From Desulfobacteraceae bacterium (GTDB lineage Bacteria; Desulfobacterota; Desulfobacteria; Desulfobacterales; ETH-SRB1), in the NCBI GenBank assembly GCA_013202725.1, contig JABMRH010000170.1, positions 1 to 5,605 of the forward strand: a stretch of DNA of 5,605 nucleotides. The letters run 5' to 3'. Shown here in pieces: positions 1 through 5,593 of the stretch. The notes under the pieces were generated by a model. The model was given only the letters and a program-made list of their open reading frames with translations, was not told where the DNA came from and searched no databases. Within the stretch, counting starts at the first letter, position 1. The number at the start of each line of letters is the position of its first letter. The translations under genes and the position numbers were made by a program.

Positions 1-24
1 GTGCTGCTCAGGGAAAATGCCTAA
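1..24 (+). CDS. Possible 3' end of an upstream gene (partial)
   Basis: Reading from base 1 gives V-L-L-R-E-N-A and then TAA at 22-24. Seven residues cannot identify a protein. A tail of the type AV(V/A)LL is common at the C-terminus of IspF (2-C-methyl-D-erythritol 2,4-cyclodiphosphate synthase), and ispD/ispF genes often sit near cysS, so IspF is a guess worth testing. The stop codon would lie inside the first TGCCTAAAG-type repeat, as happens at the other boundaries here. The alternative is that these bases are non-coding; frame 3 also stays open until a TGA at 81-83 but encodes only repeat-derived, low-complexity sequence. Confidence 0.25.
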   Translation: MLLRENA

Positions 25-54
25 AATGCCTAAAGTCAGCTAAAGTGCCAAAAG
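14..54 (+). repeat. Degenerate 8-10 bp tandem repeats, TGCCTAAAG family, forward orientation
   Basis: Units can be read as AAAATGCCT (14-22), AAAATGCCT (23-31), AAAGTCAGCT (32-41), AAAGTGCC (42-49) and a trailing AAAAG. The first two are perfect copies. The same motif appears in reverse complement at 172-210, so the two arrays form an inverted pair around 55-171: bases 42-54, when reverse-complemented, match 172-184 at 12 of 13 positions. The array is non-coding apart from the possible stop at 22-24. Its function is unknown. Confidence 0.75.
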
Positions 55-171
55 ATGTGGTACCCCTTCGGCGTGCTGATTGATAACCCAAAACTACAAG
101 AAACTTGCTCTGGCACTATGCAATTGAATTAGCAGGATTAAAATTGGCAGCGCCGGAGGCGCATTCCTTAA
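55..171. other. Non-coding spacer between the inverted repeat arrays
   Basis: No supported gene lies here. A 25-codon reading frame (ATG 55-57, TAG 130-132, beginning M-W-Y-P-F-G) starts immediately after the left repeat array, but it has no ribosome binding site and no recognisable family. It includes CAGGATTAA at 133-141, which recurs at the end of uvrC, and a small GC hairpin at 150-162. No CTGT, GAAC or GTTC motif, the cores of the common LexA operators, occurs anywhere in 1-221, so the sequence offers no support for SOS control of the operon. The block could be the core of a small non-autonomous repeat element or simply a leader region. Confidence 0.5.
150..162. other. Small GC-rich hairpin upstream of cysS
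   Basis: GCGCC (150-154) pairs perfectly with GGCGC (158-162) around a GGA loop. The flanking bases do not extend the stem. It is followed by ATTCCTTAAC rather than a T-run, so it is not a typical intrinsic terminator. It lies near the right end of the segment enclosed by the inverted repeat arrays and may be part of that element. Confidence 0.5.
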
Positions 172-210
172 CTTTAGGCACTTTAATATACTTTAATATA
201 CTTTAGGCAC
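172..210 (-). repeat. TGCCTAAAG-family repeats, inverted orientation, next to the cysS start
   Basis: On the + strand the array reads CTTTAGGCA (172-180), CTTTAATATA (181-190), CTTTAATATA (191-200), CTTTAGGCAC (201-210). The two central units are perfect 10-bp copies, so they face the same side of the helix. The outer units are the reverse complement of the TGCCTAAAG motif seen at 14-54. The array ends 11 bp before the cysS ATG and occupies the place where a promoter or ribosome binding site would be expected. Confidence 0.8.
187..202 (+). promoter_or_regulatory. Candidate tandem -10 hexamers for cysS
   Basis: TATACT occurs at 187-192 and again at 197-202, each 5 of 6 matches to the sigma-70 -10 consensus TATAAT, created by the tandem 10-bp repeat. 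Starts about 7 bp downstream would give leaders of roughly 13-23 nt before the ATG at 222. No good -35 box lies at the right distance: the hexamers at 17-bp spacing are TTCCTT (164-169) and TTAGGC (174-179). An AT-rich repeat gives such matches easily, so this is tentative, and the operon may instead be read from further upstream. Confidence 0.25.
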
Positions 211-221
211 TATCAAAAACT

Positions 222-1667
222 ATGACTCTTCGTATTTACAATACATTAAAAAGAAAAAAGGAATTATTTGAACCTGTCGAAGACGGCAGGGTAAGCATGT
301 ATGTTTGCGGCCCTACTGTTTATGACTCCTGTCACATAGGACATGCCAGGTCTGTTGTGACCTTTGATGTTATAGTGCGCTATTTAAAAGCAAAAGGCTT
401 TGACGTAACTTATGTAAGAAATTTTACCGATGTTGATGATAAGATAATCAACAGGGCCGATCAGTTAGGCATCGATCCATTAGCACTTGCCGAAAAATAT
501 ATCAGTGAATTCTATGATGATATGGAAGTTCTGAATGTCGAAAAAGCTACAATTGAGCCAAGAGCCACGGAACATATTGACAGGATAATAAAAGTTATTG
601 AAATGTTGATCGAGAAAGGCTTTGCGTACAGGATAGACAATGATGTCTATTATTCGGTTGAGTTATTTAAAGACTATGGAAAACTTTCCGGGCGCAGGCT
701 GGAGGATATGAAGGCAGGCGCAAGGGTGGATATTGATAAAAGGAAACGCAATCCTTTTGATTTTGCTTTATGGAAATCGTCAAAACCCGGAGAACCGACC
801 TGGGACAGCCCCTGGGGCAAGGGCAGGCCCGGATGGCACATTGAATGTTCCGCCATGAGCACCGAATATCTGGGTGAAACCTTTGATATCCATGGCGGAG
901 GAAAAGATCTTATTTTTCCGCATCATGAAAATGAAATAGCCCAGTCAGAAGCAGCATTTGGAAAAACTTTTGTTAGATACTGGATTCATAATGGTTTTGT
1001 AAATATTAATCAGGAAAAAATGTCAAAATCGCTTGGGAACTTTATCGTACTAAAGGAGATAATAAAACATTATCACCCTGAAGCGTTGCGGCTTTTTCTT
1101 CTTTCCAAGCATTATCGCAGCCCTGTTGACTTTACAGATAAGGCAATGAATGAAGCTGTTGCCGGCCTTGATAAAATCTATGGGCTGCTTGAGCGTATTG
1201 AAAAACAATTCGGGCCTGTGTCAGGCAAAGATAAAACCAGGGATACTACTGTGTTTCGGGAGCAATTTTGTCTGGCAATGGACGATGATTTCAATACTGC
1301 CCTTGGGATAGCCACACTTTTTGAAGTCGTTCGCAATATGAACCGCCTGCTGGATGAAAACAAGAACAGCTTTTCTCAGAACGCTGAAAACAAAGTATGC
1401 TTGGGACGGGCGGATATTCTAAAAATGGGCGCAGTTCTCGGAATACTTAATGAATCACCTGAAGACTATTTTGCAAAAAAAAGATCCACTGGGCTTGCAA
1501 AAAAATCGATCGATTCTGAAATGATTGACAAGATGATAAAGAAACGGATTAAGGCCAGAAAGGCGAAAAACTGGGCCATGGCCGATCAAATCAGAAAACA
1601 GCTTGAAGAAATGAATATCACTATCGAAGATACTACTGAAGGCACGATCTGGAAGATAAAGAATTAA
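222..1667 (+). CDS. cysS: Cysteinyl-tRNA synthetase (CysRS)
   Basis: Class I aminoacyl-tRNA synthetase that activates cysteine with ATP and attaches it to tRNA-Cys in the cytoplasm (EC 6.1.1.16). The protein has 481 residues, against 461 in E. coli. The Rossmann catalytic domain carries the HIGH signature at 38-41 and KMSKS at 266-270. The four zinc ligands that select the cysteine thiol are all present: C29, C209, H234 and E238. Other family blocks are MYVCGPTVYD (26-35), GRPGWHIECSAM (201-212) and HGGGKDLIFPHHENEIAQS (224-242). A DALR-type helical region follows, with MDDDFNT at 353-359. The C-terminal anticodon-binding part contains KARKAKNWAMADQIR (444-458) and ends in EGTIWK. ATG 222 gives the normal family N-terminus (LRIYNTL), so the start is secure although no Shine-Dalgarno sequence precedes it. 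The stop TAA is the first three bases of a heptad repeat leading into uvrB. Confidence 0.98.
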   Translation: MTLRIYNTLKRKKELFEPVEDGRVSMYVCGPTVYDSCHIGHARSVVTFDVIVRYLKAKGFDVTYVRNFTDVDDKIINRADQLGIDPLALAEKYISEFYDDMEVLNVEKATIEPRATEHIDRIIKVIEMLIEKGFAYRIDNDVYYSVELFKDYGKLSGRRLEDMKAGARVDIDKRKRNPFDFALWKSSKPGEPTWDSPWGKGRPGWHIECSAMSTEYLGETFDIHGGGKDLIFPHHENEIAQSEAAFGKTFVRYWIHNGFVNINQEKMSKSLGNFIVLKEIIKHYHPEALRLFLLSKHYRSPVDFTDKAMNEAVAGLDKIYGLLERIEKQFGPVSGKDKTRDTTVFREQFCLAMDDDFNTALGIATLFEVVRNMNRLLDENKNSFSQNAENKVCLGRADILKMGAVLGILNESPEDYFAKKRSTGLAKKSIDSEMIDKMIKKRIKARKAKNWAMADQIRKQLEEMNITIEDTTEGTIWKIKN

Positions 1668-1679
1668 CACCTAACACCC
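1665..1679 (+). repeat. Two TAACACC heptads filling the cysS-uvrB spacer
   Basis: TAACACC is present twice in perfect tandem (1665-1671 and 1672-1678), followed by one more C and then the uvrB ATG. The first unit begins with the cysS stop codon TAA, so the whole 12-bp intergenic spacer is repeat sequence. The same heptad appears in reverse complement (GGTGTTA) after uvrB at 3668-3688. No purine-rich ribosome binding site can fit here, so uvrB is probably translated by coupling to cysS termination or by an SD-independent route. Confidence 0.8.
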
Positions 1680-3668
1680 ATGCCCCTTTTTAACCTTATA
1701 TCAGATTTTACTCCAAAGGGAGACCAGCCAAAGGCGATTGAATTATTAAGCAATAGTATCTTGTCAGGCAACAAACACCATGTCCTTCTCGGAGTTACCG
1801 GGTCCGGGAAAACTTTTACTGTAGCTAATATTATTAAAAGGGTTGAAAAACCAACCCTTGTGCTGGCGCCAAATAAGACTCTTGCCGCACAGCTCTATAG
1901 TGAGTTCAAGTCATTCTTTCCTGAAAATGCGGTTGAATATTTTGTAAGCTACTATGACTATTACCAGCCCGAAGCATACATCCCTGCCAGCGATACCTAC
2001 ATACAAAAAGATTCCTCTATCAATGAAATGATAGACAAATTGCGCCACAGTGCGACCAGATCCGTGCTTTCACGCAGGGATGTTATTGTTGTGGCGAGCG
2101 TATCATGTATATTCGGACTTGGCGCTCCTGAAGACTACCTCTCTATGAGTGTTGAAATAGAAACCGGCATGGAGCTTGTTCGGAATAAGCTTCTCTCTGA
2201 GCTTGTTGATATGCAGTATGAGCGAAACGATATTGATTTTCACCGGGGAGTTTTCAGGGTAAGGGGTGACAGAATTGAGATATTTCCATCTTATGAAGAT
2301 GAGAGCGCTGTTCGCATCGATTTTTTCGGAGATCAGGTGGAAGCTGTTTCAAAATTTGACACTTTAAGAGGGATTGTTACAGATCGTTTGAAAAGAATTA
2401 CAATATATCCTGCCAGTCATCATGTAGCCGATAAGCAAATACTTAAAAGAGCGATAAAAAGCATTAGAGCTGAGCTAAAGGAAAGGATCGATTATTTCAG
2501 AAACGAAAATAAACTAATAGAGGCTCAGCGTATTGAAGAGAGAACAAATTTTGATCTTGAGATGATGCTGGAGCTGGGTTACTGCAACGGTATTGAGAAT
2601 TATTCGCGACATTTAACCGGAAGAACTCCAGGTGAACCGCCGCCGACCCTTTTTGATTATTTTCCTGACGATTTACTTGTATGCATTGATGAAAGCCATA
2701 TTGCCATGTCACAGATTCGCGCCATGTATAATGGTGACAGATCCCGCAAGACCACCCTTGTAGAATATGGGTTCAGGTTGCCGTCAGCTCTTGATAACCG
2801 CCCTCTTAAGTTTGAAGAGTTTGAATCGAGAGCATCACAGGCCCTTTATACATCTGCGACCCCTGCTGAATACGAACTTGATAAAGTAAAAGGGGCCGTA
2901 GTTGAACAAATAGTAAGACCCACAGGCCTTATTGATCCTCAAATCGATGTAAGAAAAGCACAGCATCAGGTTGACGATCTTTTTGAAGAGATTCAGTTAT
3001 GCTGTAAAAGGGATGAAAGAGTCCTGGTTACTACCTTAACAAAGCGCATGGCTGAAGATCTTACAGAATACTATCAGGATCTTGGCATAAGAGTTCGCTA
3101 TCTTCATGCAGATATAAACACATTGGAAAGGGTGGATATTATAAGGGATCTCAGGACCGGCAAATTTGATGTTCTTATCGGAATAAATCTTCTTCGCGAA
3201 GGGCTTGACATACCGGAGGTTTCTCTTGTAGCCATACTGGATGCTGACAAGGAAGGTTTTTTGCGTTCAGCAAGGTCTCTTGTTCAGACATGCGGCAGAG
3301 CTTCCAGAAATATCGGCGGCAGAGTAATAATGTATGCCGATCATATAACAAAGTCGATGAAACAGGCAATAGATGAGACAAACCGGCGCAGAAAAATTCA
3401 GGAGGCTTTCAATAAAAAGAACAATATTATTCCAACAACCATCAAAAAAGATATTATGCCTGTCTTTTACTCAGCTTATGCTTCTGAAGATATATCCACA
3501 GACAAGGTTGCGGAAGCTGTTGCCAAATATGAGTCCCTGGACAATATCGACGATATTATTAAAACCCTTGAAGAAGAAATGAAGCAGGCGGCAAAAGAGC
3601 TTGATTTTGAAAGGGCAGGAGAGCTTCGTGATCAGATAAAGGCGCTTAAAAGGATAGCGCTTTATTAG
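1680..3668 (+). CDS. uvrB: UvrABC system subunit B (excinuclease ABC, UvrB)
   Basis: Central subunit of bacterial nucleotide excision repair. It is loaded onto DNA by UvrA, verifies the lesion with a beta-hairpin inserted between the strands, and recruits UvrC. Its length of 662 residues is close to E. coli UvrB (673). Visible motifs in order: GDQPKAI (14-20), Walker A GVTGSGKT (38-45), APNKTLAAQLY (63-73), the damage-probing hairpin with YYDYYQPEAY (91-100), the conserved GYCNGIENYSRHL (300-312), GEPPPTLFDY (318-327), Walker B DESH (337-340), YGFRLPSALDNRP (363-375), TSATP (391-395), TTLTKRMAEDLTEY (451-464), NLLREGLDIPEVSLVAILDA (503-522), helicase motif VI QTCGRASRN (536-544), and a C-terminal UVR motif with ELDFERAGELRDQI (640-653) that binds UvrC. 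Motif VI differs slightly from the E. coli form QTIGRAARN. ATG 1680 gives the family N-terminus (FNLISDFTPKGDQP) and abuts the heptad repeat. Confidence 0.98.
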   Translation: MPLFNLISDFTPKGDQPKAIELLSNSILSGNKHHVLLGVTGSGKTFTVANIIKRVEKPTLVLAPNKTLAAQLYSEFKSFFPENAVEYFVSYYDYYQPEAYIPASDTYIQKDSSINEMIDKLRHSATRSVLSRRDVIVVASVSCIFGLGAPEDYLSMSVEIETGMELVRNKLLSELVDMQYERNDIDFHRGVFRVRGDRIEIFPSYEDESAVRIDFFGDQVEAVSKFDTLRGIVTDRLKRITIYPASHHVADKQILKRAIKSIRAELKERIDYFRNENKLIEAQRIEERTNFDLEMMLELGYCNGIENYSRHLTGRTPGEPPPTLFDYFPDDLLVCIDESHIAMSQIRAMYNGDRSRKTTLVEYGFRLPSALDNRPLKFEEFESRASQALYTSATPAEYELDKVKGAVVEQIVRPTGLIDPQIDVRKAQHQVDDLFEEIQLCCKRDERVLVTTLTKRMAEDLTEYYQDLGIRVRYLHADINTLERVDIIRDLRTGKFDVLIGINLLREGLDIPEVSLVAILDADKEGFLRSARSLVQTCGRASRNIGGRVIMYADHITKSMKQAIDETNRRRKIQEAFNKKNNIIPTTIKKDIMPVFYSAYASEDISTDKVAEAVAKYESLDNIDDIIKTLEEEMKQAAKELDFERAGELRDQIKALKRIALY

Positions 3669-3688
3669 GTGTTAAGTGTTGGGTGTTA
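3668..3688 (-). repeat. Three GGTGTTA heptads in the uvrB-uvrC spacer, inverted relative to the cysS-uvrB copies
   Basis: Units are GGTGTTA (3668-3674), AGTGTTG (3675-3681) and GGTGTTA (3682-3688). The consensus is the exact reverse complement of the TAACACC heptad at 1665-1678. The array starts on the last base of the uvrB TAG stop and ends 5 bp before the preferred uvrC ATG. It contains a GTG at 3676 that could serve as an alternative uvrC start and two weak SD-like cores: AGGTG overlapping its left edge at 3667-3671, and GGGTG at 3681-3685. Confidence 0.8.
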
Positions 3689-3693
3689 ACGGT

Positions 3694-5526
3694 ATGATTA
3701 AACAGGTGGAAACAGATCTGGATAAAAAATTATCTACAGTTTCTTCAAAACCCGGTGTTTACATGATGAAGAATGCCCGTGGAAAGGTCGTTTACGTGGG
3801 CAAGGCCGGAAACCTTCACAAGCGTATTTCTTCATATTTTATGCGGCCGGCTCAGCAGGACAATAAAACAAGGGCGCTGGTTGATAAAATCTCAACCTTT
3901 GAGACAATAATAACCAAGACCGAAAAGGAAGCGCTGATCCTTGAATCAACCCTGATCAAACAATATAAGCCGAGATATAATATTGTTTTAAAAGATGATA
4001 AGCGATATCCATGTCTGCGCCTGGAAATTGATCAATCATATCCCGGCCTTTCCATAGTCCGGAAAATTAAAAAAAACGGCTCTATCTATTTTGGCCCGTT
4101 TACTTCTTCTCAGGCTGTGCGTCAAACCCTTAATATAATCAATAAGACCTTCAAACTTCGCAAATGTAAAACAAAGGAGTTTAAAAACAGGTCACGCCCG
4201 TGTCTTAACTTCCAGATAAAGGCATGTCTTGCCCCATGCTGCCTGAATGTTGATGAAAACGCATACAATGAGATGGTAAAAGAGGTAACGCAGTTTTTAA
4301 AAGGAAAAACACCTGTTCTGATAAACAGGATAAAAAAGGAGATGTCAATCGCTGCCGAGGCGCTGGAATTTGAACGGGCCGCGGAACTCAGGGACAAGAT
4401 ATCGGATCTTGAAAAAACTCTTGAAAAGCAGGTTGTGGTTGCAACCGATTTTATAGACAGAGATATACTTGGTATTGCAGGGACAGATGAATTTTCCATA
4501 ATCACTTTGCTTTTTATTCGTGGAGGCTGTCTTTTGGGGATGCGGCATTTCAGTTTTTCTGAAACCATGTCAACCAATGCGGAACTGATCAGATCCTTTA
4601 TAAGGCAGTATTATGAAAAAACCCCTTTTATCCCCAGGGAAATCCTTGTGCCTATATCCATAGAAGATAATTCTCTGCTTGAAGATTGGCTCCGCTCAAT
4701 TAAAGGTAAAAAAGTAAGCATTATACATCCAAAACAGGGAGAAAAGGTTCGTCTGCTAAAGATGGCTTCTTTGAATGCGGAAAACAGGCTCAAGGAACAA
4801 ATCGCCTCCCTTGCCGACGAGATGGATTTGCTTGCCAGGCTTCAGAGACGTCTGAAGATGGACAGGGTTCCGAAGCGTATCGAGTGTTTTGACAACTCGA
4901 ATATATCCGGCAAAGAACCTGTGGCAGGCATGGTTGTCTTTGAACAGGCAAAGCCGAAAAAATCATCATACAGAAAATACAAAATCAAAGGTGTTTTTAA
5001 GCCGGATGATTATGCCTGCATGTATGAGGTGTTGAAAAGGCGTTACGCCAAAGCAGAGGAATCTATGCCTTATCCCGATGCTTTGCTTGTTGACGGCGGC
5101 AAAGGCCAATTGAACATTGCCGTAACTGTAATCAAAGAGCTGGAGATTGAAGGGAGATTTTCAATAATCGGAATAGCCAAGAAGGATAAAAAAAGGGGGG
5201 AACCAACAGATAAAATATATTTACCGGGCAGGGTTAATCCGGTTAACTTCGGCAGGGAAGGGGACCTTCTTCTTTTTCTACAACGAATCAGGGATGAAGC
5301 TCATCGTTTTGCAATTTCTTTTCACCGTAAGCGTCGAGGCAAAGCCTCTCTTCATTCGGTCCTTGATACCATCCCCTCAGTGGGAAAAAAAAGAAAAGAA
5401 ATTCTGCTTAAGCATTTTAAAAGCGTTAAAAAAATCCAGGCGGCAACAATTGAAGAGCTGAGCGCTCTGCCTGGAATAAGTCATGCTGTCGCAAAAGCTG
5501 TAAAAAGTGTTTATCGACAGGATTAA
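3694..5526 (+). CDS. uvrC: UvrABC system subunit C (excinuclease ABC, UvrC)
   Basis: Dual-incision nuclease of nucleotide excision repair; it binds UvrB at the lesion and cuts 3' and then 5' of it. From ATG 3694 it has 610 residues, as in E. coli. The N-terminal GIY-YIG domain (about 18-98) makes the 3' cut and shows GVY (21-23), YVG (34-36), K37, R44, E84 and N96. C158, C170, C178 and C182 have the 12-8-4 spacing of the E. coli cysteines that bind a 4Fe-4S cluster. A UVR motif at about 212-240 contacts UvrB. The RNase H-like domain for the 5' cut has D400 in ECFDNSNISG, DDY at 438-440, D467 in LLVDGGKGQLN, and H537 in RDEAHRFAI. Tandem helix-hairpin-helix DNA-binding motifs occupy about 553-607. 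An in-frame GTG at 3676 would add six residues read mostly from repeat DNA. It has AGGTG 4 bp upstream, whereas ATG 3694 has only GGGTG 8 bp upstream. ATG is preferred for codon type and family fit, but the choice is uncertain. The last residues, RQD, are encoded by a 9-bp repeat. Confidence 0.97.
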   Translation: MIKQVETDLDKKLSTVSSKPGVYMMKNARGKVVYVGKAGNLHKRISSYFMRPAQQDNKTRALVDKISTFETIITKTEKEALILESTLIKQYKPRYNIVLKDDKRYPCLRLEIDQSYPGLSIVRKIKKNGSIYFGPFTSSQAVRQTLNIINKTFKLRKCKTKEFKNRSRPCLNFQIKACLAPCCLNVDENAYNEMVKEVTQFLKGKTPVLINRIKKEMSIAAEALEFERAAELRDKISDLEKTLEKQVVVATDFIDRDILGIAGTDEFSIITLLFIRGGCLLGMRHFSFSETMSTNAELIRSFIRQYYEKTPFIPREILVPISIEDNSLLEDWLRSIKGKKVSIIHPKQGEKVRLLKMASLNAENRLKEQIASLADEMDLLARLQRRLKMDRVPKRIECFDNSNISGKEPVAGMVVFEQAKPKKSSYRKYKIKGVFKPDDYACMYEVLKRRYAKAEESMPYPDALLVDGGKGQLNIAVTVIKELEIEGRFSIIGIAKKDKKRGEPTDKIYLPGRVNPVNFGREGDLLLFLQRIRDEAHRFAISFHRKRRGKASLHSVLDTIPSVGKKRKEILLKHFKSVKKIQAATIEELSALPGISHAVAKAVKSVYRQD

Positions 5527-5534
5527 CAGGATTT
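5517..5534 (+). repeat. Two 9-bp ACAGGATTW units across the uvrC stop codon
   Basis: ACAGGATTA (5517-5525) and ACAGGATTT (5526-5534) are tandem copies with one difference. The uvrC TAA stop (5524-5526) spans the junction between the units, so the first unit encodes the end of the protein. A related CAGGATTAA occurs once before cysS at 133-141. From memory, runs of this ACAGGATTA type are frequent at gene ends in several bacterial groups including Desulfobacterota; this was not searched. Confidence 0.7.
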
Positions 5535-5542
5535 TTTATTTT

Positions 5543-5567
5543 TCTCAGTCTCCAGACGAGACTGAGA
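5543..5567. terminator. Hairpin downstream of uvrC, possible atypical transcript end
   Basis: TCTCAGTCTC (5543-5552) pairs perfectly over 10 bp with GAGACTGAGA (5558-5567) around a five-base loop, CAGAC. It begins 16 bp after the uvrC stop, where an operon terminator would be expected. The T-rich stretch, however, lies before the stem (5532-5543), and TAGTACAA follows it, so the usual U-tract is missing on the + strand. On the - strand the stem is followed by A residues, so it is not a standard terminator that way either. It may protect the mRNA 3' end, act as a non-canonical terminator, or belong to a repeat element. Confidence 0.4.
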
Positions 5568-5575
5568 TAGTACAA

Positions 5576-5593
5576 TCCCGCCCAAAGGCGGGA
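5576..5593. other. Second GC-rich hairpin after uvrC
   Basis: TCCCGCC (5576-5582) pairs perfectly over 7 bp with GGCGGGA (5587-5593) around a CAAA loop. It lies 8 bp after the preceding hairpin and is followed by AATGGGAGGCTA, with no T-run before the window ends. GGGAGG at 5597-5602 would make a good Shine-Dalgarno sequence if a + strand gene starts just beyond the edge, but the window does not show one. The two consecutive stems could act together as an mRNA end structure. Confidence 0.4.

Noticed and set aside
55..132. 25-codon reading frame beginning M-W-Y-P-F-G between the repeat arrays
   Set aside because: It has no Shine-Dalgarno site, no recognisable family and a length expected by chance; it is recorded only as part of the spacer description.
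14..210. CRISPR array
   Set aside because: The units are only 8-10 bp and adjacent, with no unique spacers of 25-40 bp between longer repeats and no cas genes.
14..210. Complete insertion sequence or transposon
   Set aside because: There is no transposase reading frame and no target-site duplication can be identified; only a short non-coding inverted arrangement is seen.
1..221. LexA/SOS operator upstream of the operon
   Set aside because: Neither CTGT-N8-ACAG nor GAAC-N4-GTTC type sites are present; their half-site cores CTGT, GAAC and GTTC do not occur in this stretch at all.
4122..4577. 151-codon open frame on the - strand inside uvrC
   Set aside because: It lies wholly within a fully conserved uvrC coding region, its translation is serine/phenylalanine-rich antisense sequence without motifs, and no start signals are seen.
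5486..5543. Intrinsic terminator formed by CTGTCG (5486-5491) and CGACAG (5515-5520) before the T-rich run
   Set aside because: The stem is 6 bp with a 23-base loop, lies in the uvrC coding sequence, and the T-run begins more than 10 bases after the stem.
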